From positions 19,297-83,296 of the forward strand of contig MNCI01015611.1 of the NCBI GenBank assembly GCA_015680685.1: a stretch of DNA of 64,000 nucleotides, in the 5' to 3' direction. This DNA is from Gnetum montanum. Its lineage: Eukaryota; Streptophyta; Gnetopsida; Gnetales; Gnetaceae. The notes below the pieces were generated by a model that ran no database searches, had not been told where the DNA came from, and worked only from the letters and a program-made list of their open reading frames with translations. How positions within the stretch are numbered: position 1 is the first letter of the stretch; every line of letters begins with the position of its first letter. Shown here one piece after another: positions 1 through 12,382 of this stretch. The position numbers and the translations under genes are program-made.

Positions 1-428
1 CTTGGTAACCCAGTGGTGTATTTGGGGTATGTGCTTAGTAATCCCAGTGGCATACCTAGGCCTATGCTTGGTAGTCCTAGTGGTAGTCGTGCACGAAGTC
101 CAAGATGTGTACGATTGATCAAGGAATCGGTTGCTCGTCGCACTTAGGCTAGATTAGATTTTCTTACCCTTTCCCTCTTAGCTTAGCTTAGTTAACATTA
201 TTTTCCACTGCCTTCAGGAGTAGCATAGATTAGGAACACATCACACACCTCATCTAGACTAAACCATACGTGACATATGCAAAACTAGTCTAGATGGGAA
301 GACAACGAACTGCGACCTATGGCTAACTATCTAGGTGCCACAACTAGTCCATCTGCGGAGTTCGACAGGATCACGCGTGCGACGCTCGTTTCGTATGGTT
401 GAGTGTAGGGGTACCTCGCCACTCATCA
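1..428 (+). repeat. TGATGA-family LTR, 3' part, cut by window edge
   Basis: The stretch carries the hallmarks of the R/U5 half of an LTR family that recurs at least eight times in this window: repeated cttggtaacccagtgg-type words near the start and the terminal block tatggttgagtgtagggg followed by the end CTCATCA at 428. The sequence right of it is RNase H coding sequence of a chromovirus, so this LTR was inserted into that element. Whether it is a solo LTR or the 3' LTR of a full element cannot be told because its start lies outside the window. Confidence 0.8.
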
Positions 429-760
429 GGAATTGTACACTATTCTTGAAGTAATCAACAATGTGAGGCATTACTTGTTGTCCATGAAATTCACTTTGAT
501 GATGGACCACAAAGTAGTTCAATTTTTATACTCACAAAAGAAGTTGAATGCCAAGCACATGAAGTGAATTGTAAAATTACAAGATTTCAATTTGGTATTA
601 AGGAACAGAAGTGGAAAAGCTACTGTGGTGGCTAATGCATTATCTAGGGTGCATGTGGTAAATTTTAACATACCTGATGTGGAAGGTATGGTTGATTTTA
701 CTTCCCTGTATGAGCATGATATTGATTTTAGGTAGATTTGAAGAGGCCTCAAAGAGTCAT
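429..760 (+). pseudogene. Chromovirus RNase H C-terminal remnant
   Basis: Plus-strand translation gives the end of a Ty3/gypsy RNase H domain: VRHYLLSMKFTLMMDHK, then a QFLYSQKK block and the closing signature VVANALSRV, which matches the usual plant gypsy pattern (RHYLLG..F...TDHK ... VADALSR). There is a frameshift near 460 and a stop at the codon after KHMK. RNase H removes the RNA strand from the RNA/DNA hybrid in reverse transcription. The rest of pol lies left of the LTR at 1-428 and outside the window. It is dead. Confidence 0.75.
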
Positions 761-770
761 TGATGAACAA

Positions 771-1622
771 GATAGACCAATGAAAGCACCATTATATTCA
801 AGATGAACTATTATTTAAGAATGGAAAGGTATGTATTCCTAATTACAATTTTAGGAAAAATATTTTATTTGAAAAGCATTATAGTGGCGTGGCAAGTCAC
901 ATGGGTAGGGATAAAACATTGGAACTTATGGGTAGGAACTATTTCTGGCCTAGTATGGCAATATATGTTTCAAAATTTGTGAAGGAGTGCTTGACTTGTC
1001 GAAAGTTAAAAGGGGATAAAGGTGTGGATGGACACTATATGCCTTTGTCAATTTCCAAAGGTCCATGAAAAAGTGTGTCAATGAACTTTGTGAGTAGTAT
1101 TCCAAAGACCAAGAGTGAAAATGATGCAATTTTTACTATTGTAAATAAGTTCTCTAAGATGACACATTTTATTTCATGCAAGAAGATGAGTGATGCTTCT
1201 CATGTTGCAGATTTGTTTTTTCAGCATGTTGTGAAGTTGCATGCTATTCCTTTGAATATGTTAATGGCAAAGACTCCAATTTCACAAGTCATTTTTGAAG
1301 GTGCCTTTGGAAGGTTTTACGAATAAATTTAAATTTTTATAGTGCATATCATCCACAATATAATGGATAAATGAAGGTGGTAAATAAATCCTTTCTAAAC
1401 ATATTAAGATGTTTATGTGATGAATAACTAAACAAGTGTAAAAACTTGTTGTTTCATGCTGAGCTTTCATTTAATAATGCTTTTCATGTTGCTATCAGTA
1501 AAATCCCATTTGAGATGAATTATGGATTTTATCCAAAGATAGTAGATACTTTGAATAGATTTAATGGTGAAGCTCAACTTAGTGGTGATTTTGTGCAAGA
1601 GATGAGGGATCTTTATGCACAA
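771..1622 (+). pseudogene. Chromovirus integrase remnant, zinc finger and core
   Basis: The zinc-binding HHCC region is visible in order: HYSGVASHMGRDKT, then NYFWPSM, then CLTCRKLKGDKG. The catalytic core follows (MNFVSSIPKTKSENDAIF, KFSKMTHFI, ASHVADLFFQ). The first catalytic Asp is Asn here (MNFV for MDFV). The second block is shortened, and the third survives as SAYHPQYNG with a stop after it. Several frame changes and stops make it non-functional. The Ser-Lys-Met-Thr-His pattern resembles plant chromoviruses more than Athila/Tat elements. The frame resumes beyond the LTR at 1,623-2,438. Confidence 0.8.
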
Positions 1623-2438
1623 TGATGAATCATCATTGGGTTGCATCAACACATCCCTATTGATGCATGTTTTGTTGCATCGATGCATATGCGTCAACAT
1701 GGCATCTCAGTCTCCCTATATAAATGCATGTACCCACCACATTTATGACATTGGTTAGTCCATAGCTTAGTGAAGTTATTGCATTTTCTTCCCATAGAAG
1801 TTAGAATATTTTCTAAGTGTCACAGTAGAAGTCAAGGATTCTATGGATCATTATTCAAGCATTAATGTACCTAGACACATTGTTGTTATGGCAATAAAGA
1901 TGAGATTCTTAATAAACCTTGCACACTTGGAAATAGATTAATGTTTACTTTATGCAATTTTATATTCATGCACTTTACTTCCATGCTTCTATTTAATTAG
2001 GTAATGCACTTAATTAATACACACAAGTACGACTACCTCAAGCATAATGTTAACACTTGGTAATCCCAGTGGTGTTATTTCTTGGTAACTGAATAGTATT
2101 ATAACATGTTCAAGATGTGTATGGAAGGTGGGACCAAATACTTATGCTAGGGCATAGGCTAGAACATTAGTTAATCACTTAGATTAATTCTTAATCAATT
2201 AATTTGTTTCATAATTAAGATATTTAGAATAAAAATAATACAAATCATGTGCCTTAGCTCCACTTAACCATACGCTTGCACTTCCACAAGAATAGCCAAA
2301 AAGACCATGATTGCATCCCTAATTCACTATCTTTACTATTGGAATCTAGAGAGCTAAAGTCTACAAAACTTGATCAGATCATTGGTGAATGCTTGTGATT
2401 CATATGGTTGGGTGTAGGGTCTACTCTAATGCTCATCA
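1623..2438 (+). mobile_element. Solo LTR of the TGATGA family in integrase
   Basis: It starts TGATGAATCATC and ends GCTCATCA. It has a TATA box (tatataaatg, about 1,718), a poly(A) signal (gcaataaagatgag, about 1,892), the family word cttggtaatcccagtgg (about 2,055) and the terminal block tatggttgggtgtaggg. Flanks are acaa on both sides, a 4-bp match that may be a worn 5-bp target duplication. The integrase reading resumes immediately afterwards, so only the LTR remains, the usual result of LTR-LTR recombination. The U3 between start and TATA contains a copy-specific inverted-repeat segment built on gatgcat/atgcatc. Confidence 0.85.
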
Positions 2439-2930
2439 ACAAGTAAAATCAAACCTTGAGAAGAAAGTTGAAGGGAAAGTCCTCAAGAGAAATGAGGGTA
2501 AGTAAAAGTCTAATTTTTTTGTTGGTGACTTGGTTTGGATGAACTTGAAGAAGAAGAAGTTGAGAGGTGTTAACATTTCCAAATTGAAAGCCAAGAAGAT
2601 GGGACCTTTCAAAATCAAGGCTAAAGTTAATGATAATACTTTTGAGATAGATTTACCAAATAATGTTGGTATGTCTTTTGTATTTAATGTTTTTTATTTT
2701 GTGCACTATCATGGACTAGTTGATGAGGAGACCATACAAGGTAGCATCAATGAGTTGAAGGGAACTCTAAATCAATCCAAGCCTTTAATGGAGAGGAAGG
2801 CAATCATACTCAAGTGAAGGAAAGCTTCTAGAACTCAGGAAGTCAAGATGCTTGAATATTTGATCCATTGGAAGGATCAATTTACTAATGATGCTCTAAG
2901 AATCCATGAAACCAAACTTGTTGGGTGGGG
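2439..2930 (+). pseudogene. Chromovirus integrase C-terminus and chromodomain-like tail
   Basis: This continues the integrase interrupted at 1,622. The frame reads LVWMNLKKKKLRG, then KKMGPFKIKAKVNDNTFEI (GPF motif of the GPY/F domain), then FNVFYFVHYHG. After a stop at 2,815 a block around EYLIHWKDQ and IHETKL resembles the WKG...W/E part of a chromodomain, used by chromoviruses to target insertion to modified histones. Stops and lost aromatic residues show it is dead. A purine-rich stretch and a putative 3' LTR follow. Confidence 0.65.
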
Positions 2931-2992
2931 ATCACTTCTACCCCTACTGTCTTGTTCACCTAAGTTTACTTTTTGAAGGATGGAAGAGTTGG

Positions 2993-4240
2993 TGTAAGAA
3001 CACCTCTCTTAATTTTCTTATGCTTTTTCCTACAATTTTTTTTGTAGGTTTTAGGCTTAAAGAAGAGGTGGATAAGTGTGTCATGTTAATGTGTTTCTTC
3101 TAATATTAATTTTGTTGATGATGATTCCTAGATGTTTTGGGGTGTTTTGGGCTCATTTTGATGAGTCTAGGAGATTCCAGGGTCTATGGGAACTTGTTTG
3201 AAGGCATCTAGAGATTCTAGGCATTAGAAAAAAGCATGTTTATATTTGGCCCTAGTAGGTAGAACATTCCACCAAAAACTAGAACATCTTAGTTAAGATG
3301 TACCAACTGTGCATGTGACATCTTGGGTGAGTTTTCCTACCAGAATTTGAGACATCCTAGGATTAGATGGGATGTTCCAAAAAAATAGAAGACATCTCAA
3401 CTCAGAGCTAGGTTTTCATAGGAGACATCCCAGCAAAGTTAGAGATGACCCAGACATATAGGAAAACTTCCAAAGACACCCATTCTAATTTAGAAAATAG
3501 CTAGAATAAGATAGAACAAGATGAAAACAGTCAAGGAAAAGGTAAGAAGACTTGGAAAACATTTGAAAAACCTTAGGGGTTGCTTGAGGAAAGGTTTCTA
3601 GGGTTCTTATCTTCCAATTTGACAAATATTGATGTATTCATCATTTTTAAAAGGAAGGAGTGAGAAGAAAAACACTCTTGAGAGTGGAGAACTAAGTAAA
3701 AGAGAGTGGGTGAGCATATTGAATGAGTGTAAATGGTGATTGAAATTGTAAGATCAACTTGTGATGTCTTGGTTTATGTGTTCTATTCTCTTGTATCTTA
3801 GTTGTCAATTGAGATGTCAATCTCAGGTTGTGGGAGAGATTTCTATTGGTTGTATCTTGCATTGAGAATAACTAGTGTGTGGTTGTAGGACCTCATGCTT
3901 TACAATATTAATTGAGTGTGAAAAGTGTTGGATGTTGTGGGTTTTTTGAATCTTGTTGTAATCTTCTAATAAATTAATTGAAGATAGATAGTTTTCTTAT
4001 TTTCTAGAAAAACTTTTTATCTTTGCATAATATCTAGATTTAGTGCATTGAAGGTGATTTAATTGTGGAGTGAACCTACTTAAGTGTGACTCATGTTGAC
4101 CTCGCATTCCTCTATGTTTCTTGGTCATGAACCTATTGTAACTCAAATCGACCTCATGTTCTATAAAAAACCCTAATTATGACCTAACTTTGATGATCTT
4201 GCAGCTAATCATATCTTGCACTAAATTTCAAAATATAAGT
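2993..4240 (+). repeat. Putative 3' LTR of the first chromovirus (end uncertain)
   Basis: Immediately after a purine-rich tract (gaaggatggaagagttgg, 2,975-2,992) the sequence starts TGTAAGAACACC, a normal LTR start, at the place expected after an integrase/chromodomain ORF. I find no second copy in the window, so the right boundary is a guess and no terminal CA or target duplication could be fixed. Confidence 0.4.
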
Positions 4241-7200
4241 ATAAAATACATCATAATTACCCCACGACCTTGTCACAATTGATAACTACTTACATCAATC
4301 ATCATGACTTGGATGTGACCTCATCACAATCATCTAAAATAACAAATTTTGTAAAAATATTAAGCATGACCTTATCACAACTCATGGTTAATATACAAAA
4401 TGCAAATAACAATAACCATAAAATTTCATAAATTCCATATACATTATGCACCTTGAAACAACATGCATATACATGTTGATAAGTAACATGAATGTGATCA
4501 ATGTCTTCAAGAATTGCAAACAAATGTATCGCATGCATCAAATTAGATTTATCACATATTTGTACTTATAATACAACAATACTAAAAGTCCATTTGTACA
4601 AGCTAATATGTCAACATGATTATCTCAAAAAGCTATTTGTCCTGACACCATCACATGATATGCATAAGCATCAACATTCGAAATAGGAGACAAGTAAAGA
4701 CATTCACTTAAAATCTAAAAAGCTATCAAAGTGAAAAACTAGGAATCAAAATATTAAAATGCTCCTAACAAAGTCCTAGATTTATCAAAGCCTAAACCAA
4801 GACTCATGAGTAGTAACTTTCTCAACACTAGCTCCCAAACCCCTCAAAAATCATAAAATTGGGTAAGACATAGAAGAGAATCAAGAATCCAAGGTAACTA
4901 GAAGGAACCAAGTGCATATGCATATTTGAGAAAGGAGGATAAAATATGATATATGTCTTATTGTTAAAAATTAAATATATTTACTTATCTATGATTTTTA
5001 TTTTATAAGCCTTCCCTTTAATTTTTCCCATTCTAACTAATTTTGAGGTACCCACACTCCCTAGGTCACTCATGGAATATTTAATCAAAATATTAATTAC
5101 TCCTACAAACAACATGGCTCATCAACATCATAACCATAAGATCATACAAGCATCATAACCTATACCATCTAGCCATATGACTTGAATATGCATAACATGG
5201 AAATCATCATGACACCATAACATGATTAGCTAAATAAAATTGACTTATAATCATATCACATGATGTATCAATCAACATTAATATCATACTTATAATACAC
5301 AATCATGGCATGCATATCAAGGTCACACCTACCTGATGCTTAATCTTTCCTCACCTCCCTTACAGCTTGTCATCCACAAACATCCTACTATACATCTAGT
5401 ATGATTAGTATGCATAGTCATGATTAATCATAATCATATTTATAATATCATTAGATTTTAGAAAATATAACATTAAAATTATATAACTAATTATATATCC
5501 TTATGACATCTAACCAAGCTTAACTATGCATACACAAATATAATATAATATTTTTGGGTCCTATAATGAGAAGTTACAAGTTACAAATCCTTTATGTATA
5601 AGTTATAAGAGAGATAATAGATAACCACATGGGCCATTTTACAAATCCATGACATGGCTCAAAGAGTACAACAATGCTTGAATTTTTCATTTGCAATGCA
5701 TTACTTAATCACTAATGATTCCATTGTGCACTCCAATCTAGCATTCATACCATTCCCTAGGAACTCCATCCAAGCCTCCTAGCTATACTTTGTATGAAAC
5801 ACATTCAAGAAATATTAGAATACTTTTATATCAAATGAAATAATATTGGTACTATCCTAAGTAAGCTAGAAGATGAGGCACATGCTACAAAGCACATTGT
5901 TAGAACTAAGAGCTAAATACTGATTAATAAATCTATTATCCAACATCATTAACATTAATGTTAAATGCACTCATCAACATAAATTTGTGTTATGTTTAAA
6001 GCAATGATATTTCTTGTGAGTTTCTAGCATCAAATGTTGGAATAGCTACAAGGCTAATGCTAACTTAACTAGCCATTAGGGACTGTTTGATGTGAAACCT
6101 CACCTATCTAGGCCAACTCTTATGAAAGTTCAACTAATAGATTAATGAACTCTCATGAATGTACAACTGTTGGATTACATTATTGCTAGTATCAATCCTA
6201 TAGCTATCCTAAGTCCTACCTCCCACTATCACCTCAAGTTTCTTGATGTGGGCTGCATGTTACTTAGGTGATAGAATCCTCTAAATCAACTCTATTATGA
6301 TAAGAGTAGATAAGCATCACACCATTAGGTTGATGGGCTAACTCCAAAGTCAGATTTATCATGGAAAGACCTGCCTACTCTACATCAATAATTCTAATCC
6401 TAGATTTTTAACACTGTAGACATAACTAAAATTTTAAATACCTAGAATTGTTAGATGTCATTATTTATGTCAAATGTTATCCATACTATGCCACTTTGCA
6501 CAACATTGAGAAAATCCATCGTACCTATCATGACAATCTCTAGATTTATCATGACCTAGGTCATGATGTCCAAAGACATCATTGCTATCACTATTGAAGG
6601 AAGAATATGCTACAAAATGCTACAAAAAGGATTGAAAATGAAAGTTGAAATTGTGAAAATGATTAATTATGAAAATCATAATAGTAAACAAGGATTAGAT
6701 TGACCAAAGAAGAATAAAATAAAGGGAGCTCCAAAAGGGTTAAGTTTTAAGAAAAATGTGATTAAAAAAGAACATTTCCTCTACCTTAAAAGATCAACTA
6801 AGAACAAACCTTTGCAAGCCAATAATAAGTTTAGATCTAAAAATCTCCAAGAGATTTGTCATACATAGCTATGAGCAAGAGAATATGAGAGAGAACAATG
6901 CACAATTGATGTCAAGAGAGCCAACATTACCAAGTATTTATAGGTATAAATCCAAGGTTGGGCAGTTTTAGGAATAATAACATAATTCTAATATTGAGTC
7001 ACATGTATCCACAAGAGAGTTTGAATGGTTCACAAGTAGCTATGTCCATGGGTTGATGTGACCAAGAAATACTAGAATTAATCTTCATCACGCAAGATTG
7101 GGTTTTTGATGCCCAAGATAAAATAAGAGAGCAATTACAATAAATTCTAATTAAATATTTAATATGTCTTTTTACCATCTTACATTATTTCAAATATCTT

Positions 7201-7465
7201 AGAATAATATAAAATATTAATTAATTAATTAATTAACTAACTATAAAATATTAGCAATGGACTACCATCATCTTTTCAACTTGTCCTTCATAAGAGATAC
7301 CAAGCATTATCAAATACCAAGAAATAATAAGAAGAAAAATATAAAATAATAATATTTTCAAATATGTAATAAGAGCAAGGTCTAAGGTCCAAAACTTAAG
7401 AAGCATATAATCAAGACATAATAAAACATGTATACTTACCAAGAAGTCCAAAGTCAAATCTTACT
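4241..7465. other. AT-rich stretch without recognisable genes
   Basis: No coding signature was found on either strand. The tract 5,570-5,612 (agttacaa..taagttataagagag) is also found at 9,822-9,862 inside the minus-strand LTR, so part of this stretch probably belongs to the partner LTR of that element, swollen by about 1.8 kb of inserted sequence. An attaattaattaatta run lies near 7,211. The rest looks like decayed transposon or intergenic DNA. Confidence 0.5.
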
Positions 7466-7741
7466 TTCAAGATACTGTATACACAAGCTTATAAGAAAAT
7501 AAACCATGATGTAGTAATCATAAATAAAATGTCAATATATTAAAATAAATTTAAATAATGAGTCAAGGATCCAAAGAACATAAGCATAAGAAAGATGTTA
7601 AAATACATTAGCATATACCACTTGCCATAATATAATGTACTATTGGATCGTATTATATTAAAGCACAACCTAATGCTTAAGAACCAAGCATAAAAATAAC
7701 AAACCTAAGATTCTAGATTAGAAACACTCTAGTATTATACA
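7466..7741 (-). repeat. 5' end of the partner (3') LTR of the minus-strand chromovirus derivative
   Basis: On the minus strand this starts TGTATAATAC at 7,741 just after a purine-rich tract (aatggtaagag). The whole segment aligns with 9,880-10,165 through shared blocks such as aaaccatgatgta, gcataagaaagatgtta and aagaaccaagcata. It is therefore the start of the downstream LTR of the element whose upstream LTR is 8,422-10,165. Homology then breaks and returns briefly at 5,570-5,612. Confidence 0.6.
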
Positions 7742-8421
7742 CTCTTACCATTCAAGGAACTTTTATCCTTGAAAATTAAAAATGAGTTCTTGTCACTCTA
7801 AGATAAACCTGCTTACCATCATGTGCAAACATAGCCTCAAGGTTGATACTCACAATACTTGTTAATTCATTTTATCTAAAAAAAACCTCAATAAGTTCTA
7901 AGTTGAACAACTAACAATCATGCATTTACAACCACAAATCATTTCTCATATCATGTTTCATGATCATGCACTTTTCCCAAACTCCTTGCATTAAGTTCCA
8001 TTCATGATATTTGTTCTAATAAATTGTTTCTTCCTTTTGGCCTTTTGAAATCTCTCCATTATATTCCATACATATTACTAATTTAGAAACAAAAGTTTTT
8101 CTTCAAAAAATATATTTTCTTATGCCATAGAAAATCCATTTCAAAATTTCACAAATCCAAAAATATACTTTTTTGCAATATAAACTTTTATTTTATAAAT
8201 CAAAGACTTTGCAAAATAACTTATTGTCCAACAATGTACCTCCTTACAACATGCACATCCAAAACAATGTTGAGAGAACCATAAGAAGTTACTTTCATAT
8301 ATTATGAATTTGGTACTTTTCTTTACAAGCTCTCTTTTTTCATTGTATTTCTTGGATGTCATTTGTAAAAAGTTAAACAAAACTCTAATCAAGACTCTAC
8401 AGCTATGCTCTAATACCAAGC
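7742..8421 (-). mobile_element. Collapsed interior of the minus-strand chromovirus derivative
   Basis: Only about 680 bp separate the two LTRs. It begins (right end, minus strand) with a primer-binding site and ends (left end) with a purine tract. A short minus-strand frame containing MTSKKYNEKRELVKK could be a gag start, but nothing else of gag or pol remains. The unit is a deletion derivative that could move only with proteins from elsewhere. Confidence 0.5.
8407..8419 (-). promoter_or_regulatory. Primer-binding site, initiator tRNA-Met type
   Basis: The minus strand reads TTGGTATTAGAGC directly inside the LTR end, one C-to-T change from the TTGGTATCAGAGC site used by many plant Ty3/gypsy and copia elements. 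Its position fixes the orientation of the element and the end of its LTR. Confidence 0.75.
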
Positions 8422-10165
8422 TATCACACCATAAAATTAACCATAGAGGATTTTATAAAATTTCTTAAAAGGCATGAATTTTTTACTTTTAAATCCATAT
8501 ATTCTAAATGCAAGACTAAATTTCCAAAATTAATAATTCAAGAACTTTAATACACCAAGTATGAAACATCATAATCCAATAAGCATACTTCAACAAATTG
8601 TAAAGAATGAGAATGTAACAAATCCATGTAATGTTATACAAACATCTTAAGTACAAATCCTTTGCAGTTTCTTATCTACGTATGTATGATAGATGACTTA
8701 TATGAAATAAATCTTCTAGTTTCTATTGTTTAATTAAAAAGAAGAAAAAGAATTTTCAAAAACTAATTTACAATCTTTAGAATTTATTTAAAGTTGACAA
8801 TAGCTTGCATTAGAATTTTTGAGATATTTTCTTAAAAGGATAGAAGATCTATTTTTCCTTTTGAATCCAAAATTGCTTATTGGATTATCACAAATAATGA
8901 TTTTATTCATAACAAATTCAATAAGGCCTAGAAAATGCAATCATCATCACACTTTTGAATGAGGAAAATTAAAGATAGTTGAAGAGCTCCAATCTGTTCT
9001 AAAATTCATAACCTTTTATGATGTCTTATTCATCAAGGTTTTTCTATTGGCACTCATCTTAAACATATGAGAATTATTTCTTCTCCATATTTTCTTTGTA
9101 GAAGTGAAGACTCATTTTCTTATGTTGTTTTTTTAGTATATTGTTGCTCAACATTCTTAGAAATGGATATTCAAAATTTGCAAAAAATTTCAGCCAAGCA
9201 TCAATGAAGTCATTCTTGGTGATCAACATGCTTTCTGTACTTTCTTTCTTTGCATTTGAAAATGTCTTTCATTTCTTGTTTCCTATTTTATTTGGAAGCT
9301 TTAATGTACACATATTTTTCAGTAGCAAGAGCATAACTATGGTCTCTCTTTAAAGGTGAAATATTGAATTCTCAAATATATCACTTTTTAGGTATAACTT
9401 CAAGAAAAAAAGCTTCTAGTAAGCGAAATTATCAATTTATGTTCTACAATATCAATTTTGTTTGTTTTGAAGGCTCAAGGATGGGAAGATTTCATCTTTT
9501 GTTGCTATTTGTTCATTATTTATTATTGATGTATTATTTTATCTTTAGAGAGATTTTTCTTGTTCTCTTTATAAGAAATCCTCTTATAAGAAGTGAAAAC
9601 TTGTGAAGATGCTTTTGAATAAGAATAAATCCTAATTCTTTTCCTACCCTAGAAGGAAGGTATTCCAAGATTACTTGTAAGGATAAAATCTAAAAAGGCA
9701 TCCTCAAAAATATTAAGCTTTTTCTTTTCACTCTTTTTTCAATGTTCTGATGTACTCTAAATTTTATTATTATTAATATTTAATTTTTTGTGGTCCAACA
9801 CACACCCCTCCCTAACAAAAGTTACAAATTCTATATGCGTAAGTTATAAGAGATACAAGATGGTTGTTCCAAGATACATTATACACAAGCCTATAAGCAA
9901 ATAAACCATGATGTACTAATTAGAAATAAATTTTCAATGTATCCAAATACATATAAACAAGAAGTTAAGAGATTAAACCTCAAGATACACAACCATAAGC
10001 ATAAGTATAAGAAAGATGTTAGAATACACTAGCATATATCACCATCCATAATACACAGTAACATTAGATCATATTACATCAAAGTACAACCTTATACTCA
10101 AGAACCAAGCATAAGAAAATAAATACATTTCTAAGATCTGAGGTTTGAAACATTGGGGCATTACA
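8422..10165 (-). repeat. 5' LTR of the minus-strand chromovirus derivative
   Basis: On the minus strand the LTR starts TGTAATGCCCCAATGTTTC at 10,165, a start typical of plant Tekay/Del-like chromoviruses, and ends GGTGTGATA next to the primer site. Length is about 1.74 kb. It lies inside gag-like coding sequence (plus strand, from 10,166). A LINE zf-RVT fragment (8,950-9,660) sits within it, either as a later insertion or as part of the repeat. Confidence 0.6.
8950..9660 (+). pseudogene. LINE 3' end remnant (zf-RVT region)
   Basis: The plus strand reads HQGFSIGTHLKHMRIISS and then CRSEDSFSYVVF. This matches the zinc-finger region found after plant LINE reverse transcriptases (..GLPvG..L.. 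C..C..E...H.F). A related copy lies on the opposite strand at 43,730-44,480, with the same downstream sequence including tttcttataaagagaa. Frames are broken and no RT core is present here. Confidence 0.55.
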
Positions 10166-10942
10166 TGAACCAACTTCAAGATGCAACCAATTGTCGATGG
10201 AGAAATTTATTACAAGTAAATGTTTGGGTTGTATAAAATGTAATTTGGAATGATTTCAAAAAGGTAGTATAGGATTATTTTGCTGTTAAGGCCTATTATG
10301 AGAAGAATAATAATAAGTTTTATGTGTTGGTATTAGATGAAATATTAGTTCATGAGTAAGATAATGAATTTTGTGAGTTGAGTGACTATGTCTTACACAT
10401 TCTTAAGGATTAATAAGCATGTGCAAAAGGATTTTTGAAGGGCCTAAGACCATTCATTGAACAACATTTATTAGCCTTTAACATAAAAAAATATGAGGAA
10501 TTTTGTATGCACACATTATGGATAGAACAAGATTAGGTTGACGATAGTGTAAAAGACAACTCATATAAGAAAAATCTGAAAAGAGATCCTCCAACTAGAA
10601 TTGAAAAGAAACAGAACAAGATTCTTAAAACTAAACATGAATAACCTCATAAGAATTATATAATCTATCCTTAACCTAGGAGTACAAAAGATGTAAAAGT
10701 CTATTTCTATGATAAGGAACCTAATCATACTAAGGAAATGCACCCTAAACTCAATAGCAAGGAGAAAAAGCCCATTAACAATAACCAAAAGTGTAAGATA
10801 TACAATATTACATAGATTCCCAAGAAAAAGATGCTAAAATCATAGTAAGATGCAACTCACTTTTGGAGGCCTAGCATGAATTGAATAAAGATGTATCCTC
10901 TTCTTTCATCATCCCAAAAGAAGATTCTTAAGAGAGGGAAGA
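10166..10942 (+). pseudogene. Ty3/gypsy gag remnant with worn zinc knuckle
   Basis: The translated plus strand carries gag-type blocks (NEFCELSDYVLHILKD, FLKGLRPFIEQHLLAF, KYEEFCMHTLWIEQD). A former zinc knuckle reads YFYDKEPNHTKEMHPKL, with all Cys replaced but the His and spacing still visible. It has several stops. A purine tract (aagagagggaaga) and an LTR-like start follow at once with no pol between, so pol was lost from this copy or the element was gag-only. Confidence 0.5.
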
Positions 10943-11505
10943 TGTAACATCTTATATTGCTAATCCCTATTTCATGTTTAACTATCTTTCTTTAATGTAT
11001 TCTCTTCTGTAACATGGATTTCATTATGACTTTTTGTTGCATTTACTCTATACTTATTGGGGATTTGATCTCAAAAATTTTTTATAAATCTTTTATTTGT
11101 TATAATATCTTTTCTTTTAAATTTGAAAAATTTTCAATAAGCATTCTTTTGCTAAGTATTATTTTTTTCCTTTTAGAAACTTTTAGATTCTTTTATAAAT
11201 TATGAGTTTATTCCAACATTTTTATTTATTCTTAGAACTTACTAATTACTTTGTCTTTTCTTAATAAGAACAAGTTGAATGGATAGTGGTTCATACTGAA
11301 AAATGATAGTTTAATATTTTTGGACATTTCAATTTTTATAAAAATGACATTAATCTTTGTTTTATTTCTTTTGATAGTAAATTTGAACTTTCTAATTTTC
11401 TATTGGATCTTTTGGCAAGATTTTCTCATTTTATGCAAGTAATTTATTAATTTCATCTACAATCAATTGCTAGAGATACCCTTATCAAAGAACCAAAAGA
11501 ATATA
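10943..11505 (+). repeat. Putative LTR fragment after the gag remnant
   Basis: It starts TGTAACATCTTATATTGC directly after the purine tract agagagggaaga, as a 3' LTR would. No matching copy is in the window. Its right end was probably displaced by the element inserted at 11,511. Confidence 0.35.
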
Positions 11506-11510
11506 AAGTG

Positions 11511-12362
11511 TCATGATTCATCCTTTCATGGCCTCAATGTTGGATACACATATACCCAATGTTATGGCTAATAAGTGATGTCAGATACCCAACATCGCCT
11601 CATATGAATCTTGCTTATAAATATGGTGTTGGGGTGCTTGGATGAGACTAGTAAGTAGTTGATAGTTAGTTTTCAATTTCTTTTCTTTAAAGTTTGTATT
11701 TCCTAGTACATGCCCGTAGTGTGATGTTTGTAATTGTACATAACCTTTGTTTAAGTGTGACATACTTGGACATGTTACATGACTGGCAATAAAGATTAAG
11801 ATTACTTCCATCATTGTAGCATCCACTTATATTATTATTGCTTTTAATTGTTAATTACATACTACTTTCTTTAGTTAAATGTTTCCCTTTATTGCTATTT
11901 ACTATTCTTATTATTAAGTAGAATGTGTATGCCTTAATCACAAGCATCTAAGTGGAAGTACTTGGTAACCCAGAAGTGTATTGTTTAGTACACCCAGTGA
12001 CATACACTTGGCCATCCTAGAAGTAGTTTCATGAAGTCCAAGATGTATATGAATGATTAAGGGCAGATACTCATCACACATAGGTTAGTTAGATTTTACT
12101 TTCCATTGTCCATTAGTCTAATTAAATTACCTTTTTATCATCATCAAGAGTAGCATAAAATTAGGAACAACATCATATGTCTCACTTTGGACTAAACCAT
12201 ATGTGACAAAGCTACCACTAGTCCAAGTGGGAAGATAGAAAACTACGATCAAAGCATAACGATCTAGATACCACAACTAGTTCCATCCATGGAATTCGAC
12301 TGGATCGGGCATAAATGCTTATGATTTATATGGTTGGGCATAGGGTACCTCAATGCTTATCA
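11511..12362 (+). repeat. 5' LTR of the pol-less Athila-like element
   Basis: Length is 852 bp. The start tcatgattcatcc is a worn form of TGATGAGTCATCC; the end is CTTATCA. It has a TATA box (ttataaatatgg, about 11,609), a poly(A) signal (ggcaataaagatt, about 11,787) and the family block tatggttgggcataggg. It aligns with the 3' LTR from the TATA box on. Upstream of it the two copies share an inverted-repeat cassette (GATGTCGGATACGCGA-type) that is heavily C-to-T altered here. Confidence 0.85.
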
Positions 12363-12382
12363 TTGGCACCATTGCCAAGGAT
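12363..12382 (+). promoter_or_regulatory. Primer-binding site, Athila/Tat type
   Basis: ttggcaccattgccaaggat follows the LTR directly. It equals the well-known plant Athila/Tat site TGGCGCCGTTGCCGGGGA apart from C-to-T or G-to-A changes, most of them at former CpG or CpNpG positions, and so supports both the family call and methylation-driven decay. Confidence 0.7.

Noticed and set aside
9141-9606. Two small plus-strand frames rich in Phe/Leu, membrane-protein-like
   Set aside because: They are AT-rich sequence at the LINE tail; the hydrophobicity follows from base composition.
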